This document shows, piece by piece, positions 8,918-19,630 of a DNA stretch of 64,000 bases. The notes beneath the pieces are model-generated. The model made no database searches and had not been told where the DNA came from. It saw only the letters and a program-made list of their open reading frames with translations. The stretch's first letter is position 1; every line of letters begins with the position of its first letter. Position numbers and translations under genes: made by a program. The stretch spans positions 62,001-126,000 of the forward strand of contig JADJGV010000006.1 of the NCBI GenBank assembly GCA_016707895.1, written 5' to 3'. The DNA comes from Myxococcales bacterium (GTDB lineage: Bacteria; Myxococcota_A; Polyangia; Haliangiales; Haliangiaceae).

Positions 8918-10528
8918 TCAGCGGCGATCGGGGATGCCGTCGCCGTCGTTGTCGTCGGGGACGCCCGTGCCATGCCCGGCCGCGCCGCTGCCCTTGGCCG
9001 GCGTCGCGCTGCCGCTGCCCGACGGCGCCGCGCTGCCGCTCGACGCCGCGCCACCGCCGCTCGGCGCCGCGCTGCCGCTCGTCGGCGCCGCGCTGCCGCT
9101 CGTCGGCGCCGCGCTGCCGCCCCCCGTCGCCACCGTCGGTGGCGTGGCGCTGCCCGCCCCGCTCGGCCGCCCCGCGGTCGGATCGGCGGTCGGCATCGTG
9201 ACCGGTCCGGCCTCGCCGGCGCCGCCCACCCGTCGGCCCCCCGAGCCACGACCGCCGCGCGCCCCGGTGCCGCTCGACGGAGGCGGCGAATCCACCGCCC
9301 CCGCGGCGACGTCGACAGCGGCGCTGCCGTCGAGGCCGGCGTCGAGCGGCAGCACGAGGGGCGCGACGACCGGATCGCCGCCGCCGCCGGGCGACGTCAC
9401 GGCGCCGGCGTCGACGGCCGCCCGCCCGCTGCCGCCGGCCCCGCCGCCGGTGATCACGATCGCGACCGCCGCCGCGGCGACGACGATCGCGCCGGCGACC
9501 ACCGCGAGCGACCGCCGGTGCCGTCGCACGATCGACTCGCCGCCGACCACGCGCGCCCCCGCAGGCACGCGGACCGAGGTCGCGCGGGTCAGCGTGGTCG
9601 CGCCCATCAGCGCCTCGACGCCGGCGGCGACGGCGGCCGGCGGCGGGCCGCTCTGCACCCGGCCGATCGACGCGGCCACCGCGGCGGCGCCCGGCGAGCC
9701 GAACAACGCCAGCGCCGCCGCGAGCTCGGCGACGCTCTGGTAGCGCCGCGCCGGGTCCTTCTCGAGGCAGCGCGCGACCACCGACGCGAACCCGCGCGGC
9801 GTCGGCACCGTGAGCGCGGGCACCGGCTCGGTGGCGAGCATCACCGCCAGCTCGGTGATGGTCTGCGCGGCGAACGGGCGACGGCCGCACACCAGCTCGT
9901 AGAGCACGATGCCCAGCGACCACAGATCGGCGCGGCGATCGACGTCGCGCGCGCTGCGCAGCTGCTCGGGCGACATGTAGCCGGGCGAGCCCATCACCGC
10001 GGCGCTCCCGGTGATCGCCGCGTCGATCGGGCCCATCGCCTTGGCGATGCCGAAGTCCATGACCTTCACCAGCGGCGTCCCGTCGGGCCGGCGGGTCAGG
10101 AACAGGTTGGCCGGCTTGAGATCGCGGTGCACCAGCCCTGCGGCGTGGGCCTCGACCAGCCCGGCGCACGCCTGCAACACGTAGTCGACCGCGGTGGCCA
10201 CCGGCAGCGGCCCGCTGCGCCCGAGCGCCGACGCGAGGTCGTGGCCCTCGAGGTACTCCATCACGATGTACGGCAACCCGTCGGCGGCGGTGCCGACGTC
10301 GACCACCTTGCCGACGTGCTCGCCACGCAGCCGCACGGCGGCCCGGGCCTCACGCAGGAAGCGCTCGACCAGCTCGCCGTCGCGCGCGGCCTCGGGCCGG
10401 AGGAACTTGAGCGCGACCCGCTGCCCCAAGGTGAGGTGGGTCGCGGCGACGACGACGCCCATGCCGCCGCGGCCCAGGACCCGCTCGACCCAGTACTTCT
10501 CGTCGACGACGGCGCCCGGCGCGATCAC
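8918..10528 (-). CDS. membrane-anchored Ser/Thr protein kinase
   Basis: 536 residues. An N-terminal Hanks-type kinase domain (~10-275) has G-loop GRGGMG at 19-24, catalytic Lys 41, HRDLKPAN at 134-141, DFG at 158-160 and SPEQ in the activation segment, so it should be active. One transmembrane helix (~345-368, AVVAGAIVVAAAAVAIVI) follows. Then comes a long Gly/Ser/Ala/Pro-rich extracytoplasmic tail with repeated GSAAPTS units, ending in DDNDGDGIPD, a thrombospondin-type-3-like Ca-binding motif. This is the usual myxobacterial kinase layout: cytoplasmic kinase, outer sensor or spacer. Its operon probably includes the upstream TPR protein (42-bp gap) and the small helical protein downstream. 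Confidence 0.9.
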   Translation of the reverse strand: MIAPGAVVDEKYWVERVLGRGGMGVVVAATHLTLGQRVALKFLRPEAARDGELVERFLREARAAVRLRGEHVGKVVDVGTAADGLPYIVMEYLEGHDLASALGRSGPLPVATAVDYVLQACAGLVEAHAAGLVHRDLKPANLFLTRRPDGTPLVKVMDFGIAKAMGPIDAAITGSAAVMGSPGYMSPEQLRSARDVDRRADLWSLGIVLYELVCGRRPFAAQTITELAVMLATEPVPALTVPTPRGFASVVARCLEKDPARRYQSVAELAAALALFGSPGAAAVAASIGRVQSGPPPAAVAAGVEALMGATTLTRATSVRVPAGARVVGGESIVRRHRRSLAVVAGAIVVAAAAVAIVITGGGAGGSGRAAVDAGAVTSPGGGGDPVVAPLVLPLDAGLDGSAAVDVAAGAVDSPPPSSGTGARGGRGSGGRRVGGAGEAGPVTMPTADPTAGRPSGAGSATPPTVATGGGSAAPTSGSAAPTSGSAAPSGGGAASSGSAAPSGSGSATPAKGSGAAGHGTGVPDDNDGDGIPDRR

Positions 10529-10570
10529 GTCGCGAGATTCTACGCGGTCATTGGTCGAGCCACAAGAGGA

Positions 10571-11404
<834 letters not shown>

Positions 11405-11515
11405 GGCCGCCAACGTAGCAAGCCGCTGGCCAGGATCCGGAGCGCGGGTTCCGCGCAGTTGCGCACCGCGCGGCGAGGCCTGGCCTCCCCGCTGCGGGGG
11501 CTGCATACTCGGACC

Positions 11516-12493
11516 GTGGTGCGCCCCGCCCCGCTCGCGGCCTTGCTGATCGCGCTGGCCAGCCTCCCCGCTGCCGCCGACATGATGCCGGCGCCGCCGC
11601 CACGCGCGCCCGAGCCGGCCGACTTCTGGGCCAAGGTGCTCCACCCGCACGCCCGCGAGGTCGGCGAGACGCTGCAGCAGCTCGAGATCGCGCTGCGCCA
11701 GCTCGACGACCCGTACGGCGCCACCGATCGCAGCCGGGTCGAGCTGGTGCGCAACGGCGTGCGGATGGCCCGCTACGCCCGCACGCTGGATCCCGGCGAC
11801 CCCGACGTCGTGTACTTCGGTGGCGCGTTCGCCGACGCCGCCGGCCGGGCGCTCGAGGCCGAGCGGCTGCTGTCGCTGTACCTGCGCACCGCGCCGGCCG
11901 GCGCTCGCCGCGCCGACGCGCTGGTGCGGATCGGCCGCACCGCGCTGCGCCAGGGCCGCGCCGCCGCCGCGGTCGACCTGCTGCGCCAGGCCGCGGCGCA
12001 GCTCTCGGATCGCTTCACGATGGTGCGCGCGCGGGTCGCGCTGGCCCACGCCTACGAGGCCACCGGCGACGTCGGCGCCGCGGTCGCGACGCTGCGCGAG
12101 CTCAACGAGCAGGTGCCGCTCGACGGCGATCCCGCCAGCGTCGCCGGCCACGTCGCGCTGGCGGTGATCTACGATCGCGACCAGCAGATCACCGCGGCGT
12201 TCGACGTGCTGCTGCGCCTGCGCACCGCGATGGACAGCGAGTACGTGCGCCTGTCCGACGACGCGCTGCGGGCGTTCCCGCCGCCGTTCGCGATCGACGT
12301 GCACTACTACCGGGCGCTGGTCTACGAGACCTGGCCCTACCTCACCGTCGAGGCGCACCGCGCCTGGCGCGCCTACGAGGCCGGCGGCGGCCCGCCCGAT
12401 CTGGCGGCCCGCGCCGCCGCGCACCGGCAGGCGCTCGAGCGCGCGCTCGAGGCCGAGCGTCGGCCGCCGCCCCGGCCGAGGCGGCACCCGTGA
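11516..12493 (+). CDS. exported TPR protein, first of three
   Basis: 325 residues from GTG 11516 (or the adjacent GTG 11519). The N-terminus VRPAPLAALLIALASLPAAA is a Sec signal peptide. The rest is TPR helices (DALVRIGRTALRQGRAAAAV, VALAHAYEATGDVGAAVATL). Its TGA overlaps the GTG of the next gene. It is divergent from the TPR/GspE-N-like gene, with ~110 bp between starts that should hold both promoters. Probably a periplasmic scaffold in a complex with the next two proteins. The substrate is unknown. Confidence 0.75.
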   Translation: MVRPAPLAALLIALASLPAAADMMPAPPPRAPEPADFWAKVLHPHAREVGETLQQLEIALRQLDDPYGATDRSRVELVRNGVRMARYARTLDPGDPDVVYFGGAFADAAGRALEAERLLSLYLRTAPAGARRADALVRIGRTALRQGRAAAAVDLLRQAAAQLSDRFTMVRARVALAHAYEATGDVGAAVATLRELNEQVPLDGDPASVAGHVALAVIYDRDQQITAAFDVLLRLRTAMDSEYVRLSDDALRAFPPPFAIDVHYYRALVYETWPYLTVEAHRAWRAYEAGGGPPDLAARAAAHRQALERALEAERRPPPRPRRHP

Positions 12494-13485
12494 GCCGCGC
12501 GCTCGCCGCGCTGGTGACGCTGGCGCTGGCGGCGACGCCGGCCGCCGCCGCCCCGTCGATCTGGCAGCAGGCCACCACCACCGCCGACGCCGCCCAGGCC
12601 CAGCGCGCCTACGACGAGGCGATGCTCGAGGGCGACGACCGGGTGGCCCAGGCCGCCAACACCGTCGTCTACGAGCAGCGCAAGCGGCTGGTGCGCGCGG
12701 CGCTCGACGCGTACGAGCGCGCGGCGCTGGCCCGGCCCGATCTCGCCGAGCCGCGCTGGCGCGCCGCCACCGTCGTCAACGCGTTCTACGTCGAGTGCAC
12801 GCAGGACCGGGCGCCGCTGTGCGGGCGCGAGCCGCGGCCCAGCGACGCCGAGCGCGCGATCGCGGCCTGGGACGCCGCCGAGCGCCTCGCCCCGCTCGAT
12901 CCGCGCTTCACCGACCGCGTCATGTTCGCGCGCGCGATCCTCCACACCAAGCTGGCGACGCCGACGCACCTGCGCGCCGCCGCGGTCGACTACCAGCGCC
13001 TGCTCGACCGCATGCGCGGCACCGCCAGCGTCGACCCGCTGTCGTCGAACCTCGCCGAGCGCTCGCTGATCATGGGCAACCTCGCCGAGACGTTCATGAT
13101 GCTCGGCGATCTGGATCGCGCGATCGAGACCTACCGCGAGGCGCAGCGGCTGTCGCCCGAGCTGACCCGCGCGTTCGGGCTGGCGGTGGCGCTCGATCGC
13201 GACGAGCAGGAGGCGGCCGCGCACGAGGTGCTGCGCGGCCAGGGCCCCGGGGCGGTCGCGCAGTTCATCGATCAGGTCGAGCGCGGCGGCGTGTTCTTCG
13301 TGCCCGACGGCGAGGTCGCGTACTACCTCGGGCTGGGCGCGGCGTTCGAGGGCGACGAGGTGACCGCGATCGAGCACTTCCAGGCGTTCATCGCCAGCGG
13401 CGCCCACCCCAACTACCAGCCCCGGGCGCGGGCCCACCTCGCGGCGCTGCGCGCGCGGCTGGCGCGGCGGGTGCGCGGCCGATGA
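12490..13485 (+). CDS. exported TPR protein, second of three
   Basis: 331 residues from GTG 12490, in GTGA overlap with the previous gene. Signal peptide RALAALVTLALAATPAAA, then TPR-like helices through the C-terminus (GNLAETFMMLGDLDRAIETY is a good TPR match). Two Cys near residues 98 and 109 (VECTQDRAPLCGRE) could form a disulfide in the periplasm. Coupled by overlap on both sides to other exported TPR proteins, so the three products are probably made in fixed ratio and interact. Confidence 0.75.
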   Translation: MSRALAALVTLALAATPAAAAPSIWQQATTTADAAQAQRAYDEAMLEGDDRVAQAANTVVYEQRKRLVRAALDAYERAALARPDLAEPRWRAATVVNAFYVECTQDRAPLCGREPRPSDAERAIAAWDAAERLAPLDPRFTDRVMFARAILHTKLATPTHLRAAAVDYQRLLDRMRGTASVDPLSSNLAERSLIMGNLAETFMMLGDLDRAIETYREAQRLSPELTRAFGLAVALDRDEQEAAAHEVLRGQGPGAVAQFIDQVERGGVFFVPDGEVAYYLGLGAAFEGDEVTAIEHFQAFIASGAHPNYQPRARAHLAALRARLARRVRGR

Positions 13486-14810
13486 TCGCGCGGGTGGCGC
13501 TGGCGCTGGTGGCCGCCACCGCCGCGGCGCAGGCGGCGCCGCCCGCGTCGCTCGCACGGCCCGCTTCGCCCGAGGACCCCGAGCGCGCCGCCGAGGCCCG
13601 CAGCCTGTTCTGGGACGAGGTCGCGCACCCCGGCGCCCGCGCCCACGACGAGCAGATCGCCGACGCGATCCGCGCGCTGCGCCTGACCAGCACCGACCTG
13701 TCGGCGGTCGAGCGCGGGCTGACCCAGCTCACCGCCGCGGCGCCGACCTCGGCCGACGCCTGGGGCTACCTGGCGGTGACCGCCGAGCGGCGCCGCCGCT
13801 GGGCGGTGTGCGCCGACGCGTACGCGCGGGCCTTCGCGCTGGCGCCGGGCTGGCGGGCCGACGCGCTGATCGACGCGCGCACGCCGATCAAGAGCCCGCT
13901 GGTGCGCGCGCCGGTGCTGTCGGTCGCGCTGTGCGCCAGCCGCGCCGGCGCCTACGCCACCGCGCGGGCCGCGGTCGAGCGCGCGATCGCGCTGGGCGAA
14001 TCGAGCAGCGAGCTGTGGCTGCGGACCGGCGAGATCGCGCTGGCCGAGGGCCGGCTCACCGACGCCATCGACGCGCTGGGCCGCTCGACCGATCCCGCCG
14101 CCGCGTGGCTGCGCGCGATGGCGTTCGATCGGGCGCGCCGCGACGCCGAGGCCGAGGCCGCCGCCGAGCGCGCCAACCGCGACGATCCGTACGCGGCGCG
14201 CACCACCAGCGGCACCATCCCGACCGCGCCGCCGTACGACGCCGACTACCTGATGGCGCTGGCCGCCCGCCAGCGCGGGCAGTGGTCGTTCGTCGTGGCC
14301 TACCTGCGGCGCTACCTGGCCGCCGTGCCGGCCGGCGATCGCTTCCGGGCCCGGGCCGAGGAGCACCTGGCGGTCGCCGCGCGCGCCGCCGTCACCGAGG
14401 CGCCGGCGGTCCAGGCCTCGGACGGCGACGCGGCGGCCTCGGCCGCGCTCACCGCCAGCGTCGTGGCCGCCCGGCCGCGCCTCGAGGCCTGCCTGCGCGC
14501 GGTGCCGACCGGGCTGGCCGAGCTGCGCATCACGATGGCCACCCCGCCCCGCGCCGCGCCGCCGCCCGCGCGCCGTCCGCCGCCGCCCGCGCGCCGTCCG
14601 CCGCCGCCCACCCGCGGACGTCCGCCGGTGCCCGCGCCCACCCCCTACCGGCCGGGCGTGTCGGCCTACTACCTGCTGGCGCCGACCGCCGACGACGGCG
14701 ATCGCGACGCCGCGCTGCGGTGCCTCGAGGAGATCGGCGCGACGATCCGGCTCCCGACCCTGGCGCCGGGCAACTGGCGCACGGTCCGGGTCGCGGTGCG
14801 CGCGCCGTAG
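13482..14810 (+). CDS. exported TPR protein with Pro/Arg-rich segment, third of three
   Basis: 442 residues from ATG 13482, in ATGA overlap with the previous gene; longer upstream readings in this frame are antisense-like and rejected. Signal peptide ARVALALVAATAAAQAA. TPR-like helices run to ~310 (LWLRTGEIALAEGRLTDAID). A short Pro/Arg repeat near residues 355-385 (APPPARRPPPPARRPPPPTR) is encoded by a 21-bp DNA repeat. The last ~60 residues form a separate domain with conserved-looking CLEEIG. Pro/Arg-rich linkers commonly span the periplasm. It ends the operon; panB starts 88 bp later and may have its own promoter. Confidence 0.75.
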   Translation: MIARVALALVAATAAAQAAPPASLARPASPEDPERAAEARSLFWDEVAHPGARAHDEQIADAIRALRLTSTDLSAVERGLTQLTAAAPTSADAWGYLAVTAERRRRWAVCADAYARAFALAPGWRADALIDARTPIKSPLVRAPVLSVALCASRAGAYATARAAVERAIALGESSSELWLRTGEIALAEGRLTDAIDALGRSTDPAAAWLRAMAFDRARRDAEAEAAAERANRDDPYAARTTSGTIPTAPPYDADYLMALAARQRGQWSFVVAYLRRYLAAVPAGDRFRARAEEHLAVAARAAVTEAPAVQASDGDAAASAALTASVVAARPRLEACLRAVPTGLAELRITMATPPRAAPPPARRPPPPARRPPPPTRGRPPVPAPTPYRPGVSAYYLLAPTADDGDRDAALRCLEEIGATIRLPTLAPGNWRTVRVAVRAP

Positions 14811-14898
14811 CGCCGACCGGTTCGCGCCCCACGCGCGCGATTTGGCGCTACAGTGTGGGTGGCGTCGATCCACTCCACGGACGGCGACCGGAGACGAC

Positions 14899-15746
<848 letters not shown>

Positions 15747-15750
<4 letters not shown>

Positions 15751-16613
15751 CCGCGTCGCGGTTGCCGTTCGAGCTCATCCGCGATCCGGCCGCGATGCGC
15801 GCGAAGGTCGAGGACCTGCGCCGCGACGGCCGCACGATCGCGGTGGTGCCGACGATGGGCTACCTGCACGAGGGGCACCTGTCGCTGCTGCGCGCGGCCC
15901 GGGCCCGCGCCGACGTCGTCGTCCTGACGATCTTCGTCAACCCGACGCAGTTCGGGCCGACCGAGGATCTGGCGCGCTACCCGCGCGACGAGGACGGCGA
16001 CCTGGCCAAGGCCCGCGGCTGCGGCGTCGACCTGGCGTTCTGCCCCGACGCCGCCGCGATGTACGGCGCCGGCGCGCAGACCTTCGTCACGGTGCGCGAG
16101 CTCGAGCAGCCGATGTGCGGCGAGCGCCGCCCCGGCCACTTCACCGGCGTCGCGACGGTCGTCACCAAGCTGTTCAACCTGACCCGCCCCCACCTGGCCT
16201 TCTTCGGCGAGAAGGACTTCCAGCAGCTGGCGATCATCCGCCGGCTGGTGCGCGACCTCGATTTCGGGATCGAGGTGGTCGGCCTGCCCATCGTCCGGGA
16301 ACCGGACGGCCTGGCGATGAGCTCGCGCAACGTCTACCTGGCGCCCGACCACCGCCGCCAGGCGCTGGCGCTGTCGCGGGGCCTGGCCGCCGCGGCCGCC
16401 GCGGTCGCCGCCGGGGAGCGCGACGCCGCCGCGCTGCTCGCCGCCGCCCGGACCCCGTTCACAGAGGCCCCCGACGCCCGCCTCGACTACCTCGAGCTGC
16501 GCGGCGCCGACGATCTGGCGCCGCTGACGCGGCTCGACCGCCGCGCCGTGATGGCGGTGGCGGCCTTCGTCGGCACGACCCGGCTGATCGACAACCGCGT
16601 GCTGACGCCGTGA
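15747..16613 (+). CDS. panC: pantothenate synthetase PanC (pantoate--beta-alanine ligase)
   Basis: 288 residues from GTG 15747, overlapping the panB stop (GTGA). Condenses pantoate with beta-alanine using ATP through a pantoyl-adenylate. Family motifs are intact: VPTMGYLHEGHLSLLRAA with the HxGH nucleotidyltransferase signature, IFVNPTQFGPTEDLARYPRD, RRPGHFTGVATVVTKLFN, FGEKDFQQLAIIRRLVRDL, and the KMSKS-equivalent GLAMSSRN. No panD or ketopantoate reductase lies in the window. The gene is convergent with the zinc-ribbon gene with only 16 bp between stops. Confidence 0.96.
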
Positions 16614-16629
16614 CCCGGCGCCGCGGGCG

Positions 16630-17709
16630 CTACTTGATCACGCTGCAGTCGGAGAACGCGTAGAGCGTGTCCATCTTGGGGTTGTCGCTGAGGACGCGCC
16701 ACGCGTAGTAGTCGGCGAACTTGGGGTCGAAGGTCACGCGCACGGTCTTGCCGGCCGGCAGCTGCTTGCCGACGATGGCCATGACGTCCTTGATCGTGCA
16801 CTGCGGCGCCGGGTGCTGCTCGACGCCCTCCCAGGCGTCGGTCGCGCCCCACAGGTCGCGGTGCTTCACGCCCGCCGAGCCGGCGCCGTACTTCTTGATC
16901 GAGTCCTTGCGGACGCTCTTGGCGTTCGACTGCACGCCGTTCTCCGAGATGTAGACCACCTCGGCGCCCTTCGACACGTCGACCCGGCCCTCGGCGTCGA
17001 CCGCCTGGAAGTTGGCCGACCACCACATCGCGTCCTTCTTCCACTTCTTGGCCGGCGTGGCCAGCGCGGCGATCAGCTTGTCGCCGTCGGGCTTCTTGCT
17101 GTCGACGCCGAGGCTCGCGTACGACAGGTTGCCCTTGGCGGTGCCGCCCATCTTCATCTTGATGATCACGCCGGCGATCGACAGCGCGATCACCAGCACC
17201 ACCGACCCGATGATCTTGAACTTCGACATGCCGCCGCCGCCGCCGAGCTTGAACGGGATCTTGATGCCTCCGACGTTCACGGAGAACTGCGCGGCCGGGC
17301 TGGCCGGCGCCGCCGCCGGGGTCGCCGCCGCGGGCGCCGCCGCGGGCATGGGCGCGGGCGCCGAGCCGGGGTACGCGCCGGCGAACTGCTGCTGGCCGGC
17401 GTAGGGGTTGGCCGCCTGCTGACCGTAGGGCGCCGCCTGCTGACCGTAGGGCGCCGCCTGCTGACCGTAGGGCGCCGCCTGCTGACCGTAGGGCGCCGCC
17501 TGCTGACCGTAGGGCGCCGCGCCCGCGCCGGTGCCGTACGGCATCTGGGCCGGCGGGATCGGCGCGGCCTGGGGCGCCATCGCGGCGGCGCCGATCGGCC
17601 CCACCGCCTGGCCGCAGCTCTGGCACGGCACGGCCTGGGTCGGGAGCGCCCACGCCCCAGCGCCGCAGCGGGGACAGCGAGTCTGGACATACCCTTGGTT
17701 CGTCGTCAT
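16630..17709 (-). CDS. zinc-ribbon, repeat and single-TM protein of unknown function
   Basis: 359 residues from ATG 17709. An N-terminal zinc ribbon (TRCPRCGAGAW ... VPCQSCGQ, two CxxC) is followed by a Pro/Gly/Gln region with five exact AAPYGQQ repeats. A single transmembrane helix comes next (IIGSVVLVIALSIAGVIIKM), then a ~180-aa extracytoplasmic domain with AMWWSANFQAVDAEG, two Cys (APQCTIKD, FSDCSVIK) and mixed alpha/beta sequence. The order zinc ribbon, low-complexity linker, TM, outer domain is common in myxobacterial membrane proteins. The function of the outer domain is not recognised. Probably monocistronic. Confidence 0.8.
   Translation of the reverse strand: MTTNQGYVQTRCPRCGAGAWALPTQAVPCQSCGQAVGPIGAAAMAPQAAPIPPAQMPYGTGAGAAPYGQQAAPYGQQAAPYGQQAAPYGQQAAPYGQQAANPYAGQQQFAGAYPGSAPAPMPAAAPAAATPAAAPASPAAQFSVNVGGIKIPFKLGGGGGMSKFKIIGSVVLVIALSIAGVIIKMKMGGTAKGNLSYASLGVDSKKPDGDKLIAALATPAKKWKKDAMWWSANFQAVDAEGRVDVSKGAEVVYISENGVQSNAKSVRKDSIKKYGAGSAGVKHRDLWGATDAWEGVEQHPAPQCTIKDVMAIVGKQLPAGKTVRVTFDPKFADYYAWRVLSDNPKMDTLYAFSDCSVIK
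17411..17515. repeat. five exact 21-bp tandem repeats in coding DNA
   Basis: The unit GCCGCCTGCTGACCGTAGGGC repeats five times without change and encodes (AAPYGQQ)5 on the minus strand. Perfect identity suggests recent copy-number change. The number of units may vary between strains. Confidence 0.95.
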
Positions 17710-17871
17710 GCCCTGACAGAGGCCGCCACCGCCCAGGTGTGACGCGAGAATCGCCAATCGGTGTTTCGGAGGCCCTGTCGCCGGGCCACCCGCGACGCGA
17801 GACAGCCGGCGAGTTACGAGTTACGCTGAGGACAGCGGTCGCGGCTCGCCCGACCAGCCCGGAGGCGCGCG

Positions 17872-18249
17872 ATGAAGAAGATCCTGGTGGTCGAGGACGA
17901 CCCCGTCAACCTGCAGATCCTCACCGACTACCTGGGCGCGAACGGCTACGCGATGCGGGCCGCCGTCAACGGCGTCGAGGGCATCGCCGCGTTCCACAGC
18001 GAGCAGCCCGACCTGATGCTCATCGACGTCCAGCTGCCGCGCAAGAGCGGGTTCGAGGTGTGCTTCGAGGTCAAGCGCACCGCCGCCGGCGCGCAGATGC
18101 CGGTGCTCTTGATGAGCGCGGTGTACACACCCAAGGACGAGCGCGACCGGCTGGCCGCGCCCAGCCTGGCCGCCGGCTACCTGACCAAGCCGTTCGACCT
18201 GGGCCAGCTGCTGGCCAAGGTGCAGACGTTGATCGGGCCGGCGGCGTAG
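17872..18249 (+). CDS. single-domain response regulator (receiver)
   Basis: 125 residues, one receiver domain and no output domain. Acidic pair E8/D9/D10 (VVEDDP), phospho-acceptor D52 (LMLIDVQLP), S82 in the switch position, and K106 in YLTKPF, so all residues needed for phosphorylation are present. RBS GGAGG lies upstream of ATG 17872. The histidine kinase gene starts 17 bp after its stop, so the pair is an operon and the kinase is the obvious phosphodonor. With no DNA-binding domain it must act by protein contact, as in chemotaxis-like or phosphorelay systems. Confidence 0.93.
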   Translation: MKKILVVEDDPVNLQILTDYLGANGYAMRAAVNGVEGIAAFHSEQPDLMLIDVQLPRKSGFEVCFEVKRTAAGAQMPVLLMSAVYTPKDERDRLAAPSLAAGYLTKPFDLGQLLAKVQTLIGPAA

Positions 18250-18265
18250 GCCGGGCGGCGCCGCC

Positions 18266-19630
18266 GTGCTGCTGCCGCCGTTCGTCGAGGAGCTCCGCCA
18301 CCCGGCGTACCGGACGCGGCTCCTGGCCGGCGTGTGGTCGGGGTACTTGATCGCGATCGCGTTCGCGCTGCTGGCCGGCTCGGCGGTGTTCTTCGACCTG
18401 GTGCCGTACGGGCGCGAGTTCCTGATCCTGCTGGTGATCAAGGGCGCGACCAACACCGCGTCGCTGATCGCGCTGTCGCGGCGCTGGCGCTACGGCCTCG
18501 AGGTCATGTCGGTCAACACGATGGCCGACGTCGTCTGCATGACCGCGGCGATCTACTTCACCGGCGGCGTCCAGAGCCCGCTGTTCGCGATCTACGTGAT
18601 CGAGGTCGGCGTCGTCGCGCTGCTGTCCAACCTGGGGACGACGCTGCTCACCGCCGGCGCGATCCTGCTGGCCTACGGGACGATGTGCGTGCTCGAGCTG
18701 ACCGGCGCGCTGCCCGGCACCGCGCCGCCGCTGACCGGCCCGATGTCGACGTGGCACCTGATCGTCGTGATGGGCTACGCCGCGTTCGCGATCGGCGTGC
18801 CGACGTTCTTCACCACCCGCATCCTGCGCAAGCTGCGCGATCGCGAGGCCGCGCTCGAGGCCCGCACCGCCGAGCTGATCGACGCCGGCAAGCAGAAGAG
18901 CGTGTTCCTGGCGTCGGTCACCCACGAGCTGCGCACGCCGATCCACGGCGTCTCGGGGCTGGCCGAGCTGATCGCCAGCGGCGTCTACGGCCCGCCCACC
19001 GAGCGCCAGCGCCAGGCCGCGCAGTCGATCAAGCAGAGCGCGCAGTCGCTGTTGCACCTGGTCGACGACCTGCTGGCGCTGGTGCGGGCCGAGGTCGGCC
19101 GGGTCGAGATCCAGGCCACGACGTTCGCGCTGCGCGAGCTGGTCGAGCAGGTCACGGCGTCGGTCGGCTGGATGCTCGGCACCAAGCAGCTGACGCTGGC
19201 CACCGACGTCGCCGACGCGATCGTCACGACCGATCGCCGCCTGGTGTCGCACGTGCTGGTCAACCTGGTGGCCAACGCGGCCAAGTTCACGCCGACCGGC
19301 GGCCGGGTCGACGTCCGGGCCCACGTCGCCGGCGATCGGCTGGTGCTGACCGTCGCCGACACCGGCGTCGGCATCGCCGCCGAGGACCAGCAGGCGATCT
19401 TCGAGGCGTTCCGCCAGCTCGATCGCGGCGACGAGCGCGCCTACGGCGGGGTCGGGCTGGGCCTGGCGCTGGTCAAGCGGCTGGTCGACGCGCTGGGCGG
19501 GACGATCGCCGTCGTCAGCGCGGTCGGCGTCGGCTCGACGTTCACCGTCGAGCTGCCCCCGCCGCCGTCACGCGGCGCGGCCGATGACGTCGAGCTTGCC
19601 GGCCAGCGGCAGACGGTAGAATCGGCGTAG
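18266..19630 (+). CDS. membrane sensor histidine kinase
   Basis: 454 residues from GTG 18266. About six transmembrane helices (~20-185) form an integral membrane sensor without a large outer loop. A short coiled segment (REAALEARTAELIDAGKQ) leads to the dimerisation/phosphoacceptor domain with H220 (FLASVTHELRTPIHG). The HATPase domain follows with N box NLVANAAKFTP, G1 DTGVGIA and G2 GVGLGLALVKRL. This HisKA class resembles hybrid-type kinases. The partner is the receiver gene immediately upstream. The last 63 bp overlap the 3' end of the convergent gene at 19568. Confidence 0.93.
   Translation: MLLPPFVEELRHPAYRTRLLAGVWSGYLIAIAFALLAGSAVFFDLVPYGREFLILLVIKGATNTASLIALSRRWRYGLEVMSVNTMADVVCMTAAIYFTGGVQSPLFAIYVIEVGVVALLSNLGTTLLTAGAILLAYGTMCVLELTGALPGTAPPLTGPMSTWHLIVVMGYAAFAIGVPTFFTTRILRKLRDREAALEARTAELIDAGKQKSVFLASVTHELRTPIHGVSGLAELIASGVYGPPTERQRQAAQSIKQSAQSLLHLVDDLLALVRAEVGRVEIQATTFALRELVEQVTASVGWMLGTKQLTLATDVADAIVTTDRRLVSHVLVNLVANAAKFTPTGGRVDVRAHVAGDRLVLTVADTGVGIAAEDQQAIFEAFRQLDRGDERAYGGVGLGLALVKRLVDALGGTIAVVSAVGVGSTFTVELPPPPSRGAADDVELAGQRQTVESA

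Noticed and set aside
12795..13481. Extended N-terminus for the third TPR protein
   Set aside because: It lies wholly inside the second TPR gene in another frame. ATG 13482 with a signal peptide and ATGA overlap is better.
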